From NCBI RefSeq assembly GCF_003049645.1, contig NZ_PYWK01000001.1, forward strand, positions 744,001-808,000: a stretch of 64,000 bases of DNA, in the 5' to 3' direction. Shown here piece by piece: positions 26,706-35,499 of this stretch (the first letter of the stretch is position 1; every line of letters begins with the position of its first letter). The notes under the pieces were generated by a model. That model did no database searches, had not been told where the DNA came from, and saw only the letters and a program-made list of their open reading frames with translations. Position numbers and translations under genes: made by a program. Origin of the DNA: Metasolibacillus fluoroglycofenilyticus. Lineage in GTDB: Bacteria; Bacillota; Bacilli; Bacillales_A; Planococcaceae.

Positions 26706-27470
26706 ATGTCATATTTATTTGAAAATAAAGACGGGATTGCAACATTTACAATCAATCGTGAAGAAAAAAGAAATGCTGTGAATGATGAGGTGATGGATGG
26801 CCTACAAGAAGCAATTACATATATAGAGCAAAGGAAGGATGTACGCTTTTTCGTTATTACTGGAGCTGGTGAAAAATCATTTTGCTCAGGTGGAGATTTA
26901 TCCGTTTTTCATGCATTAGAAACGGAGGACGAGGCTTTCGGAATGCTTAGCAAAATGGCAAAAATATTGTATAAGCTTGCTACATTATCTGTGCCAACGA
27001 TTGCCTTAATCAATGGAACAGCAGTAGGTGGCGGCTGTGAAATCGCTACAGCCTGTGATTTCCGTTTGATTGCTCGTCATGCAAAGGCGGGCTTTATTCA
27101 AGGGACACTTGCGATTACGAGTGGCTGGGGTGGCGGTACATATTTGTTTGAAAGAGGATTGCGCCATGACCGTGCGTTAAAAATGCTTGTCGATGCACAG
27201 GCCTACGAAGCACAAAAGCTCTATGAGATTGGCTGGGCTATGCGAGTTTTTGAAGGAACAAAGCAAGAGGCATTGGCAGATTTTATAGAAGATATGCGTA
27301 AAATTCATCCTGCCGTGCATCAAGCATATAAAGAAATTGAGCTACGTAAATGGCGAGAGCGCAATATGTATGAGCGTGTAATGGAAGAAGTATGCACTTG
27401 CGCGAAGCTATGGGAAAGCGAAGCACATCACCAAGCGGTAAATAGCTTTCTAACAAAATCGAAAAAGTAA
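26706..27470 (+). CDS. Crotonase (enoyl-CoA hydratase/isomerase) family protein
   Basis: 254 residues with the crotonase fold. The oxyanion-hole segments FCSGGDLS (~59-66) and GTAVGGGCEIATACDFR (~104-120) are present. Of the two hydratase glutamates, the first is kept (Glu112) but the second aligns with Gln132 in IQGTLAITSGWGGG. The GWGG segment recalls ethylmalonyl-CoA decarboxylase-type members, so simple hydratase activity is doubtful; this is inference. The neighbouring biotin carrier and carboxyltransferase genes (28.6-30.3 kb) point to acyl-CoA chemistry. It is monocistronic between terminators. RBS GGGGGAAGGG. Confidence 0.85.
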   Translation: MSYLFENKDGIATFTINREEKRNAVNDEVMDGLQEAITYIEQRKDVRFFVITGAGEKSFCSGGDLSVFHALETEDEAFGMLSKMAKILYKLATLSVPTIALINGTAVGGGCEIATACDFRLIARHAKAGFIQGTLAITSGWGGGTYLFERGLRHDRALKMLVDAQAYEAQKLYEIGWAMRVFEGTKQEALADFIEDMRKIHPAVHQAYKEIELRKWRERNMYERVMEEVCTCAKLWESEAHHQAVNSFLTKSKK

Positions 27471-27476
27471 ATGAAG

Positions 27477-27514
27477 GAGTCGTCTACAAAGCTATTTTGA
27501 GACGGCTCTTTTTT
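27477..27514 (+). terminator. Terminator after the crotonase gene
   Basis: Arms GGAGTCGTCT / AGACGGCTC followed by TTTTTT. Confidence 0.85.
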
Positions 27515-27555
27515 GACGGAGAGTATATGCAGGAGGCGATGGTTTTAGCGAATAT

Positions 27556-27775
27556 TTAACTTCTTTCAGGAGTTGTCCGAAAAGTCCATTTTTTTGACAC
27601 CGCATTGAAATAAATGTTTTCATCGCTTCCCCTTTACTAAAGGATAACGCTGCTAAAACTAATGTTCATCCCATTTTTAAAAGAGGCGTTTTCTGTTTAA
27701 ATGAATCAACATTTTGTGAAAAATCATCGCTCCTGTACAAAATGCCGGCTATGCACGGCTTTTTGGACTGCTCCG
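27556..27775 (-). repeat. R1 repeat copy (minus orientation) in the 469-bp gap before ylbO
   Basis: The stem region is 27734-27768 (TGTACAAAATGCCGGC / GGCTTTTTGGAC, one arm decayed). The second module at 27645-27705 is, on the minus strand, CTTTTAAAAATGGGATGAAC then ATTAGTTTTAGCAGCG, nearly identical to the copy at 20985. A GTTGTCCGAAAAGTCC fragment lies at 27573-27588. I see no gene in the rest of the gap; the ylbO promoter must lie in 27780-27925. Confidence 0.75.
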
Positions 27776-27939
27776 TCCTAAAGAGTTAGCTAAGTTGTAA
27801 TTGATAAGGTGCAAACGATAGGAAGGTATCAAGGAGTATGAAAATATGGAAAGGCTTGTCGTTTGATATTTTCGATAGAATTAAGATTCTATTTCCTCAT
27901 CTGCTGCATATAGTAGTAAAAAAATAAGAGGTGATAGAG

Positions 27940-28317
27940 ATGGAAGCAAAAAGAAGAAAAGACCAATGGACAATTGCTGATGATGAAAAATTAGCGGAAA
28001 TTGTTATTCAATTTGTGCAAAATGGAAAAACACAGCTTGAGGCGTTTGAGGAAGCAGCAACCGTGTTAAATCGCACGAAGCAGGCATGTGGTTTTCGTTG
28101 GAATAAAACATTGCGAGCGCAATATGGGCAAATGCTTGGCAATGTAAAGAAGAGACCAAAGCAGTTAATGCGTAGTCATTTAAAGCTTGCTTTAACGAGC
28201 TTTGAGGAACTTACCGAAGCTTATGGGCAGCTAGAATTAAAATATCATGAGTTACAAACAGAGCATGAGCGCCTTCTTAAATGGTTAAAACAAGGCGTGC
28301 AGTTTACTCAAAAATAA
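27940..28317 (+). CDS. gerR: RsfA-family transcriptional regulator (YlbO/GerR position)
   Basis: 125 residues: an N-terminal Myb/SANT-like helix-turn-helix (DQWTIADDEKLAEIV … KQACGFRWNKTLRAQY, about 6-60) and a C-terminal coiled coil (about 85-120, LELKYHELQTEHERLLKWL). The family contains RsfA and GerR (YlbO), which tune sigma-F/G and sigma-E/K genes during sporulation. Its place between rpmF and panE matches ylbO. The frame opens nine bases upstream, but AAGAGGTG precedes ATG 27940. A paralogue elsewhere could be the true GerR. Confidence 0.82.
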   Translation: MEAKRRKDQWTIADDEKLAEIVIQFVQNGKTQLEAFEEAATVLNRTKQACGFRWNKTLRAQYGQMLGNVKKRPKQLMRSHLKLALTSFEELTEAYGQLELKYHELQTEHERLLKWLKQGVQFTQK

Positions 28318-28567
28318 CTGCTAGCACAGCCTGTTTTAATAGAAAATAGAGTGCTTGCTATCAATGAAGCTTATGCATGATAGCCTCGCAAAGCTTGCGC
28401 AAGAAAATCTCTGCAATCCACTACAAGTCTATTTTCATTTTATAAAAGCTTGAAGGTTATATGAAATGAATCTAAAGAAAAAATGAAAAATAGTTGGAAT
28501 CAATTATACGAGTGGCGTACAATAAAGAGGAACAGCTTTGTTCAATTACACAAAGGGGGATTTTCAA
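28318..28567. other. Intergenic region ylbO/biotin-carrier gene
   Basis: 250 bases. A hairpin GCTATCA / TGATAGC (near 28360-28385) may end ylbO transcription, though no T-run follows. RBS AAGGGGG stands before the biotin-carrier gene. Nothing else recognisable. Confidence 0.5.
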
Positions 28568-28780
28568 ATGACACAAGTAAAGGCACCAATGGCAGGTACA
28601 GTTTTCGAGGTAAGTGTAAAAGAAGGAGATGCTGTAACTGTTGGACAAACATTAATCATCTTAGAATCGATGAAAATGGAGATTCCATGTGAAGCAGAAG
28701 TTGCTGGTACTGTAAAGAAAATACTTGTAGCAGAGGGCGATTTTATTGATGAAGAGGCGGTCCTTGTAGAGCTAGAATAG
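28568..28780 (+). CDS. Biotin/lipoyl attachment-domain protein (acyl-CoA carboxylase biotin carrier)
   Basis: A 70-residue stand-alone biotinyl domain with the biotin lysine in ESMKMEI (Lys36). Such small carriers (like YngHB of B. subtilis) shuttle carboxyl groups between a biotin carboxylase and a carboxyltransferase. RBS AAGGGGG precedes ATG 28568, which is preferred over the upstream in-frame ATG at 28538. The carboxyltransferase gene begins 21 bases after the stop, so they form an operon; a biotin carboxylase gene is not in this window. Confidence 0.92.
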   Translation: MTQVKAPMAGTVFEVSVKEGDAVTVGQTLIILESMKMEIPCEAEVAGTVKKILVAEGDFIDEEAVLVELE

Positions 28781-28801
28781 TGCTGCGAAGAGGTGAAAAA
28801 A

Positions 28802-30337
28802 ATGACAAAACAATATAATGAACAGCTACAGCAAAAAATTGATGCAATTTATGCTGGTGGCGCACAAAAATATCACGATAAACTAGTGGAAACAAATAAA
28901 TTATTTGTACGCGAGCGTTTGGCTTTGTTATTCGATGATGGGCAATATGAAGAGGATGGTCGCTTTGCCAATTGTGAAGCAGGGGACTTACCTGCGGACG
29001 GCGTTGTGTGCGCTATCGGGAAAATAAACAATGAAACAGTTTGCGTTATGGCGAATGACTCAACAATTAAAGCAGGCTCATGGGGCTCACGCACAGTTGA
29101 AAAAATTATTCGCATTCAGGAAACGGCAGAAAAACTACAAGTGCCGATGTTATATTTAGTCGATTCAGCAGGAGCACGTATTACCGACCAGCTTGAAATG
29201 TTCCCAGGACGACGTGGGGCAGGGAAAATATTCCACAATCAAGTGAAAATGAGCGGTTTTGTTCCGCAAATCTGTATTTTATTTGGTCCTTCCGCAGCAG
29301 GTGGCGCTTATATTCCGGCGTTTTGCGATATCGTCATTATGGTTGAAGGTAATGCCTCTATGTATTTAGGTTCACCACGTATGGCGGAAAAGGTTATTGG
29401 TGAGAAGGTAACATTAGAGGAAATGGGCGGAGCGCATATGCATTGCTCAGTAAGTGGCTGCGGGGATGTTTTAGCCACATCTGAACAAGAGGCAATCGGG
29501 CTAGCGAGACAGTATATTAGTTATTTCCCAAGTAATTTTGCGCAATTGCCACCTCTACAAGAGGCGATTCAGCCTGTTGCGGGACGAACATTGGAGGAAA
29601 TTATTCCAGAAAACCAAAATGCGCCGTTTGATATGTATGAATGCATTGACCAATTAATTGATGAAAATAGCTTCTTTGAAATTAAAAAGCTGTTTGCACC
29701 TGAATTAATTACAGGCTTAGCAAGAATTGACGGGCAAGTCGTGGGCATTATTGCGAATCAGCCAAAAGTAAAAGGTGGCGTGCTATTTGTCGATTCGGCA
29801 GATAAAGCTGCGAAATTTATAACATTATGTGATGCGTTTTCGATTCCGCTACTGTTTTTAGCAGATGTACCTGGCTTTATGATTGGTACAAAAGTAGAGC
29901 GAGCGGGTATTATAAGACATGGGGCTAAGCTAATTTCAGCGATGAGCTCTGCAACAGTGCCTAAAATTTCTGTTATTGTGCGCAAAGCATATGGGGCAGG
30001 TCTTTATGCGATGTGTGGACCAGCATTCGAGCCGGATGTATGTATCGCACTTCCGACAGCACAAATTGCTGTAATGGGTCCTGAGGCAGCCGTAAATGCG
30101 GTATATTCAAATAAAATTGAAGCAATTGAAGACCCGAAAGAGCGTATGCAATTTGTAAAAGAAAAAATCGAAGAATACAAACGAGAAATCGATTTATATA
30201 AGCTGGCTTCGGAGCTTGTTATCGATGATATTATTGCGCCGGGGGATTTACGCGACACATTAGTGAAGCGCTTACATTATTACGGTTCAAAGCAAGTGTT
30301 ACCACCGTACCGTAAGCATCCTGTTTATCCAGTTTAA
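28802..30337 (+). CDS. Acyl-CoA carboxylase, carboxyltransferase subunit (propionyl/methylcrotonyl-CoA type)
   Basis: 511 residues with the two-lobe carboxyltransferase fold. The N-lobe carries GRRGAGKIFHNQ and the oxyanion segment GPSAAGGAYIPAF. The C-lobe carries DVPGFMIGTKVERAGIIRHG and AYGAGLYAMCGPAF. It transfers the carboxyl group from biotin to an acyl-CoA; propionyl-CoA or a branched acyl-CoA is likely. The related methylmalonyl-CoA decarboxylase alpha subunit is an alternative. The frame opens at GTG 28793, but GAAGAGGTG suits ATG 28802. It follows the biotin carrier gene and ends in a terminator. Confidence 0.9.
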   Translation: MTKQYNEQLQQKIDAIYAGGAQKYHDKLVETNKLFVRERLALLFDDGQYEEDGRFANCEAGDLPADGVVCAIGKINNETVCVMANDSTIKAGSWGSRTVEKIIRIQETAEKLQVPMLYLVDSAGARITDQLEMFPGRRGAGKIFHNQVKMSGFVPQICILFGPSAAGGAYIPAFCDIVIMVEGNASMYLGSPRMAEKVIGEKVTLEEMGGAHMHCSVSGCGDVLATSEQEAIGLARQYISYFPSNFAQLPPLQEAIQPVAGRTLEEIIPENQNAPFDMYECIDQLIDENSFFEIKKLFAPELITGLARIDGQVVGIIANQPKVKGGVLFVDSADKAAKFITLCDAFSIPLLFLADVPGFMIGTKVERAGIIRHGAKLISAMSSATVPKISVIVRKAYGAGLYAMCGPAFEPDVCIALPTAQIAVMGPEAAVNAVYSNKIEAIEDPKERMQFVKEKIEEYKREIDLYKLASELVIDDIIAPGDLRDTLVKRLHYYGSKQVLPPYRKHPVYPV

Positions 30338-30348
30338 TAGTGCAATGT

Positions 30349-30380
30349 AAAGCTGCTCTGAAAGTAGGAGCAGCTTTTTA
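30349..30380 (+). terminator. Terminator after the carboxyltransferase gene
   Basis: Arms AAAGCTGCTC / GAGCAGCTTT with T-run; it directly abuts the R4 repeat. Confidence 0.85.
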
Positions 30381-30413
30381 GGTGCCAGGCACGCAAACAA
30401 TTCTGACAATTTG
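30381..30413 (+). repeat. R4 repeat GGTGCCAGGCAC, copy 1
   Basis: GGTGCCAGGCAC (30381-30392) followed by ACAATTCTGACAATTTGAG; ends just before the panE ribosome binding site. It is matched by 51474-51508 upstream of ylmC. Confidence 0.75.
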
Positions 30414-30430
30414 AGATGGAGGGTGAGTGG

Positions 30431-31336
30431 ATGAGATGTGTTTATGTAATTGGTGCGGGTGCGGTAGGCTTGTTAATAGCAAGCTTTTTACGTAAGGCGG
30501 GTTATGCGGTAACGGTTGTGACAAGGCGGGAGGAGCAGGCGGTAGAAATTCGTACATATGGGGTTACGCTTTTTCAGATGGATGGGCAGCAGCGGAATTT
30601 TGAGGTTGATGCTGTGACGGAGCGACAGTTAGTTGTTGAGGAAGGAGCGATGGTTATTGTTGCGACTAAGTATGATGCTTTGCAGGCTCTTTTACCAACA
30701 TTGACGACGTTATCGGATGTTCCGCTATTATTTATGCAAAACGGCTTGCTGCATTATGAGCAAGCGCTAGCGCTGAAGCAGCAGCATATAATGTTTGGGT
30801 CCGCACAATTTGGCGCGGAGAAAGTTGGTGAGACAACGGTTTATCATCGTGGGATAGGCGTTTTGAAATTAGCGGTTGGGCGAGGAAATGATGACTTTAT
30901 TCGGATTTTTGAGGCTGCTTGTAATGAGGCATTTTTCATAGAACAATTGCAGGATGCTGAGCAAATGCTGTTAGAAAAAGCGCTGCTCAATTGTTTTGTA
31001 AATCCGTTAACGGCACTTTTGCAAGTGAGAAACGGGCAATTAATTCATAATGAGTATGCGTATCATCTATTGCAGCAATTGTATACGGAGTTAATGCAGG
31101 CATTTCCATATATGCAGCAGAAATTTCCGTTTCAGACCGTTTATCAACTATGTGAACGTACTGCAAATAATATATCGTCGATGCTAGCAGATAGACAAGC
31201 AGGACGCAAATCGGAAATTGAAACGATTGTTGGTGCCATTATGAAAAAAGCTGAGAAAATGGGTGCAGATGTGCCAACGCTTAGCGTGTTATACTATTTA
31301 TTATTAGCGATAGAGGAGAGCGGTGAAAAAATGTGA
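30431..31336 (+). CDS. panE: 2-dehydropantoate 2-reductase
   Basis: PanE reduces ketopantoate to pantoate with NADPH in pantothenate/CoA synthesis. The 301-residue protein has the N-terminal dinucleotide motif VIGAGAVGLLIASFL, the conserved VATKYDA and LLFMQNGL segments, and a helical C-terminal domain with the catalytic Lys region (EKALLNCFVNPLTAL). The frame opens 15 bases earlier, but GGAGGG lies inside it, so ATG 30431 is preferred. The locus position equals B. subtilis ylbQ. The stop overlaps the DUF3397 gene start. Confidence 0.9.
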   Translation: MRCVYVIGAGAVGLLIASFLRKAGYAVTVVTRREEQAVEIRTYGVTLFQMDGQQRNFEVDAVTERQLVVEEGAMVIVATKYDALQALLPTLTTLSDVPLLFMQNGLLHYEQALALKQQHIMFGSAQFGAEKVGETTVYHRGIGVLKLAVGRGNDDFIRIFEAACNEAFFIEQLQDAEQMLLEKALLNCFVNPLTALLQVRNGQLIHNEYAYHLLQQLYTELMQAFPYMQQKFPFQTVYQLCERTANNISSMLADRQAGRKSEIETIVGAIMKKAEKMGADVPTLSVLYYLLLAIEESGEKM

Positions 31337-31722
31337 AGTTTTTGGCTTTTTTAATAGCAATAATTATTATTTGCCCTTTAATTGCACTTATTATCACTTA
31401 TTTTATATGTCGAAAGCTGCGTTTTAGCAATGTAAAAGCATTTGGTTTAGCTGCGGATATTGCTACATTATTGTTATTTTTCTCAGTTCCAATAGCTGTC
31501 GCAAGCATTTGGAGTGTTTCGATTGTTATTCCACTTATTATCATTGCTATTTTTATAGCAATTACCTTTACATACATTGATTGGCGAACGAAAAAAGAAA
31601 TTGTCGTGCCGCAATTACTAAAAAAAATATGGCGTGTTTATTTTATACTGCTGAGCATAAGTTATTTTTTGGTGTTCATTGCTGGATTAACATTAAATAT
31701 ATTGGAGTATGTCGCTGTGTAA
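31333..31722 (+). CDS. DUF3397 family membrane protein
   Basis: A 129-residue protein with four hydrophobic helices (about 3-25, 35-57, 60-80 and 98-122) and a short basic loop before the last. It fits DUF3397, found before bshC in Bacillales; function unknown. The GTG start overlaps the panE stop (GTGA), showing translational coupling. Confidence 0.8.
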   Translation: MKFLAFLIAIIIICPLIALIITYFICRKLRFSNVKAFGLAADIATLLLFFSVPIAVASIWSVSIVIPLIIIAIFIAITFTYIDWRTKKEIVVPQLLKKIWRVYFILLSISYFLVFIAGLTLNILEYVAV

Positions 31723-31912
31723 GCAAATTCTTTTTCGAAATGCCACAGAACGTATACAATGTAGTAAGTTATCTTATGCAAAAAATGCTTTTGCCGAAGA
31801 TTGATACAGAAGAGGCCTGTCAATAGAGATGGTGAGATGAATATTTTGAATAGCTTTCATAGTAAGAGGCATATCATTTAGAAGTTAGTAAGGGATAGAG
31901 AGGGTTTTCATA

Positions 31913-33529
31913 ATGAAGCTGGAACAAAACGTTTTACCAGTACAAAATAAAATATTAGCACAGTATTGGGATAAGCAATCTACTATACATAATTTTTTTG
32001 ATTACGTATATAGTGATGATGCTTTTCACGCACGCGCGCAATATTTAACGACAAAAACATATGACACAGCACAATTAAGCAAAATCATTCAGCTATATAT
32101 GACGCCGTTTGGTTTATCGGAGGCATGTGAACGTCATTTAAAAGAGTTGGCAGAAGGAGCCTATGTCATTGTAGGAGGACAGCAGGCAGGGGTATTAACA
32201 GGACCACTCTATTCAGTGCATAAAGCCATTTCAGTTATTCTGCTTGCAAGACAGCAACGTGAAAAGCTTGGGAAGAAGGTCATTCCGCTATTTTGGATTG
32301 CTGGGGAAGACCATGATTTAGAGGAAATAAACCATACGTATACAACGGTGGATGCAACATTAAAGAAGCGTGTTTATAAAGAGCGCTCTAAGCGCAAAAC
32401 AATGGCTTCTACAACAGCTATCAATAAAGAAGAGATGGAGTCATTTGTACGCACTGTTTTTGCAGACTTTGGAGAAAGTGAGTATACAAAAGATTTACTA
32501 CATAATGTACTAACACATTTACACGCTAGCGATACGTTTACTGACTTTTTCACTGCATTGATGAATGAGCTGTTTGCAAAGTATGGCTTGCTTATGTTAG
32601 ATGCAGCGTTTCCAGCATTCCGTCAATATGAGGCTGATTTTTTCGTAAGATTAATAGAGCATAATGAGGAAATTGCACAGGTCGTTGTAGCACAGGAAGA
32701 GGCGTTCAACCAAGCTGGTTATGGCAAGCCGATTGAGGCGGTGGTGAGCAATGCTAATTTATTTTTTGTACAGGGCGGCGAACGCTTTTTATTAGAAAGA
32801 AAAGACGGTTATTATACAAACGCACTTGGGTCTATTAAGCTGACAAAGGAGCAACTACTAGAAGTTGCGCGCCAAACACCTGAAAAATTAAGCAATAATG
32901 TTGTCACACGTCCTTTAATGCAGGAAATGACGATGCCAGTATTAGCTTTTGTTGGTGGACCGGGTGAACTAGCATATTGGGCGACATTAAAGCCAGCATT
33001 TTCTTTGCTGCATTTACAAATGCCTGTATTTGCTCCGCGACTGAATATTACTTTAGTGCCACGCACAGTCCAGCCATTATTAGCACAAAATGAGTTAACG
33101 GTGCTTGATGTAATGAAAGGGAAAGCAGAGCAACTAAAAAATCGTTTTATTGAAGAAGTGCAGGATGAAAATGCTAAAGAAAAGCTTGCTGAAATGCAGC
33201 GGAATTTGCTTGCTCAATATAATGAACTAGAGCAGTATTTACGAGAGCAGCAGTTAGATTTAAACAATATTATCGAAAAAAATAAACAATATCATTATAG
33301 ACAATTTGATTATTTAGCAGCAAAAATTGGTCAAGAAATATTGGGTAAACATGATGTGAAAATAAAGCAGTTTAATCTGATGATAACAGAGCTTTTCCCT
33401 AACCAAAATTTACAGGAACGCTACTTTAATCCTTATCAATATTTGAACCTATATGGACCTACATTAGTGGGTAGTCTTATTGAACTAGATTTAGTTCCTT
33501 CTGACCAGCATAACTATATAACACTTTGA
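31913..33529 (+). CDS. bshC: Bacillithiol biosynthesis cysteine-adding enzyme
   Basis: BshC ligates cysteine to glucosaminyl-malate, the last step of bacillithiol synthesis. The 538-residue protein (typical size) has a Rossmann-like core with GGQQAGVLTGPLYSVHKA and FWIAGEDHDLEEINH, and a C-terminal coiled coil (about 400-470) before NPYQYLNLYGP. RBS AGAGAGGG. Standing directly before mraZ is the usual Bacillales arrangement. A hairpin terminator separates it from mraZ. Confidence 0.95.
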   Translation: MKLEQNVLPVQNKILAQYWDKQSTIHNFFDYVYSDDAFHARAQYLTTKTYDTAQLSKIIQLYMTPFGLSEACERHLKELAEGAYVIVGGQQAGVLTGPLYSVHKAISVILLARQQREKLGKKVIPLFWIAGEDHDLEEINHTYTTVDATLKKRVYKERSKRKTMASTTAINKEEMESFVRTVFADFGESEYTKDLLHNVLTHLHASDTFTDFFTALMNELFAKYGLLMLDAAFPAFRQYEADFFVRLIEHNEEIAQVVVAQEEAFNQAGYGKPIEAVVSNANLFFVQGGERFLLERKDGYYTNALGSIKLTKEQLLEVARQTPEKLSNNVVTRPLMQEMTMPVLAFVGGPGELAYWATLKPAFSLLHLQMPVFAPRLNITLVPRTVQPLLAQNELTVLDVMKGKAEQLKNRFIEEVQDENAKEKLAEMQRNLLAQYNELEQYLREQQLDLNNIIEKNKQYHYRQFDYLAAKIGQEILGKHDVKIKQFNLMITELFPNQNLQERYFNPYQYLNLYGPTLVGSLIELDLVPSDQHNYITL

Positions 33530-33532
33530 TAT

Positions 33533-33567
33533 AAAAAGGCTATTTCTATTGAGGAATAGCTTTTTTA
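33533..33567 (+). terminator. Terminator after bshC
   Basis: Arms AAAAAGGCTATTTC / GGAATAGCTTTTTT with T-run. Confidence 0.85.
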
Positions 33568-33705
33568 TATGCTTATATTATCAGTTCACCTCGTTGAAGT
33601 AAGGTCTATTTACGTAATTTCTTATTATAGGGGAAGAAATGCGAGGAATAGGTGGTGAAAAGTGGGGGCTTGTGGTACATTAATTAGTAAAGTGGGGTGA
33701 GTAGC

Positions 33706-34137
33706 ATGTTCATGGGGGAATACGTGCATTCCGTTGATGTAAAGGGGCGTCTCATAGTGCCTTCGAAATTTCGAGAAGCGCTAGGTGAAACGTTTGTCAT
33801 TACACGTGGATTGGACAACTGTATTTTTGGTTACCCTATGGATGAATGGCGAAAGCTTGAAGAAAAATTAAAAAACTTACCGATGACAAAAAAGGATGCA
33901 CGTGCATTTGCGCGTTTCTTCTTTTCAGGTGCAACGGAGGTTGAGCTAGATAAGCAAGGTCGCATAAATATTCCAGCTACATTAATCCAATATGCAAATC
34001 TCGAAAAAGAGTGTGTTGTATTAGGTGTATCAAGCAGGATAGAGGTTTGGGCGAAGGAAGCTTGGGACACATACTATGATGAATCTGAAGCATCATTTAA
34101 CGAAATAGCAGAAAATATGATAGGCTTTGATTTTTAA
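33706..34137 (+). CDS. mraZ: Transcriptional regulator MraZ
   Basis: MraZ is a DNA-binding protein with two AbrB-like SpoVT domains that represses the dcw operon promoter. The 143-residue protein carries the two repeats [17 protein letters not shown] (about 6-22) and [19 protein letters not shown] (about 83-101). It is the first gene of the dcw cluster. The frame opens nine bases earlier; ATG 33706 is preferred, with GGGGTG as ribosome binding site. The direct repeats that MraZ usually binds may lie in 33640-33690 (GGGTGG-like bases: GGTGGTGAAAAGTGGG), which is inference. Confidence 0.94.
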   Translation: MFMGEYVHSVDVKGRLIVPSKFREALGETFVITRGLDNCIFGYPMDEWRKLEEKLKNLPMTKKDARAFARFFFSGATEVELDKQGRINIPATLIQYANLEKECVVLGVSSRIEVWAKEAWDTYYDESEASFNEIAENMIGFDF

Positions 34138-34158
34138 AGCGTTAAAGGAGTAAAGACT

Positions 34159-35097
34159 ATGTTCAATCATACAACTGTATTATTGAAGGAGACGGTTGAT
34201 GGGTTGAACATCAATCCTGATGGGGTATACGTGGATTGCACATTAGGGGGCGCTGGTCATAGCGAATACCTCGTACAGCAACTGTCTCCAAATGGAAAGC
34301 TTATTTGTTTTGATCAAGATATGACGGCAATTGAAAATGCAAAAGTGCGATTAGCAAAATATTTAGATCGTGTTACGTTTGTCCATGCAAATTTTAGATA
34401 TGTAAAGGACGAGCTGTATGCACTAAATATTCAACAAGTAGATGGAATTTTATACGATTTAGGTGTATCTTCCCCACAACTCGATACACCAGAAAGAGGT
34501 TTTAGTTACCATCATGATGCGCCACTTGATATGCGCATGAATCAAAGTGCGGAATTAACAGCATTTCATGTAGTGAATGAATGGTCATACGAGGATTTAG
34601 TAAGAATCTTTTTCCGTTATGGCGAAGAGAAATTTTCAAAGCAAATTGCACGCAAAATCGAAGCAGCGCGAAAACTCTCTCCTATTGAAACAACAGGGCA
34701 ATTAGTGGAACTAGTTAAAGAGGGTATACCAGCCGCGGCACGACGCACCGGAGGTCACCCTGCAAAGCGTGTATTCCAAGCAATTCGCATTGCTGTAAAT
34801 GATGAACTTGGGGCAGCGGAGGATTCTCTCGTAGATGCGATTGATTTATTAACGATTGGTGGACGAATCAGTGTGATTACGTTCCATTCATTGGAGGACC
34901 GTCTTTGCAAGACAATCTTTAAAGAAGCTTCTTCATTACCAGAATTACCGCCTGGTTTACCAATCATACCAGAGGATATGAAACCAACACTAAAATTAAT
35001 TACGAAAAAGCCGATTATACCTACGGATGAAGAGCTAGAAGCGAATAACCGTTCACGTTCAGCGAAGTTGCGCATCGCCGAAAAAATAAATAAATAA
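34159..35097 (+). CDS. rsmH: 16S rRNA (cytosine1402-N4)-methyltransferase
   Basis: RsmH (MraW) methylates C1402 in the ribosomal P site. The 312-residue protein shows the S-adenosylmethionine motif [14 protein letters not shown], the [10 protein letters not shown] loop and FHSLEDRL near the C-terminus. RBS AAAGGAG. It follows mraZ by 21 bases. Confidence 0.96.
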   Translation: MFNHTTVLLKETVDGLNINPDGVYVDCTLGGAGHSEYLVQQLSPNGKLICFDQDMTAIENAKVRLAKYLDRVTFVHANFRYVKDELYALNIQQVDGILYDLGVSSPQLDTPERGFSYHHDAPLDMRMNQSAELTAFHVVNEWSYEDLVRIFFRYGEEKFSKQIARKIEAARKLSPIETTGQLVELVKEGIPAAARRTGGHPAKRVFQAIRIAVNDELGAAEDSLVDAIDLLTIGGRISVITFHSLEDRLCKTIFKEASSLPELPPGLPIIPEDMKPTLKLITKKPIIPTDEELEANNRSRSAKLRIAEKINK

Positions 35098-35112
35098 AGG
35101 AAGTGGATGACC

Positions 35113-35499
35113 ATGGCAGTACGCGTAAGGCAACAACCGTATATTCAACAGCCAGTAATATCACCACAACCACAACAACCAGAAAAACAGCCTAGCAAAA
35201 AGACGAGCTACAAAAAACATAAAGGACTAATTTCTAAACGCGAAAAATTACTCTATATGTTATTCGTAATTATTGTAGCAATAATGGCAGTTGCAATCCT
35301 ACATACACAAAGTAAAATCCAAACAACAAGTATGGAAATACAGCAAGTAGAAAAAGAAATCTCCGTAATTGCGAATGAAAATGTAGGCTTTAAAGTGCAG
35401 GTTAGTGAGTTGTCGGCTTATGAGCGAATTTTGAAAAAAGCACAAGAACTCGGTTTAACTCTTAACGAGAAAAATGTAAAGGTAGTGCCGGGAGAATGA
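35113..35499 (+). CDS. ftsL: Cell division protein FtsL
   Basis: FtsL is a bitopic divisome protein that works with DivIC and DivIB and activates PBP2B. It has a proline/glutamine- and lysine-rich cytoplasmic tail, one membrane helix (about 46-66) and an extracellular leucine-zipper coiled coil (about 70-115). AAGGAAG fits the ATG at 35113 better than the one at 35107 (three bases spacing). Its stop overlaps pbpB by four bases (ATGA). Confidence 0.9.
   Translation: MAVRVRQQPYIQQPVISPQPQQPEKQPSKKTSYKKHKGLISKREKLLYMLFVIIVAIMAVAILHTQSKIQTTSMEIQQVEKEISVIANENVGFKVQVSELSAYERILKKAQELGLTLNEKNVKVVPGE

Noticed and set aside
31581-31826. 81-codon frame overlapping the DUF3397 gene
   Set aside because: Mostly out-of-frame shadow of a better-supported membrane protein gene; the tail in the bshC upstream gap has no start signal.
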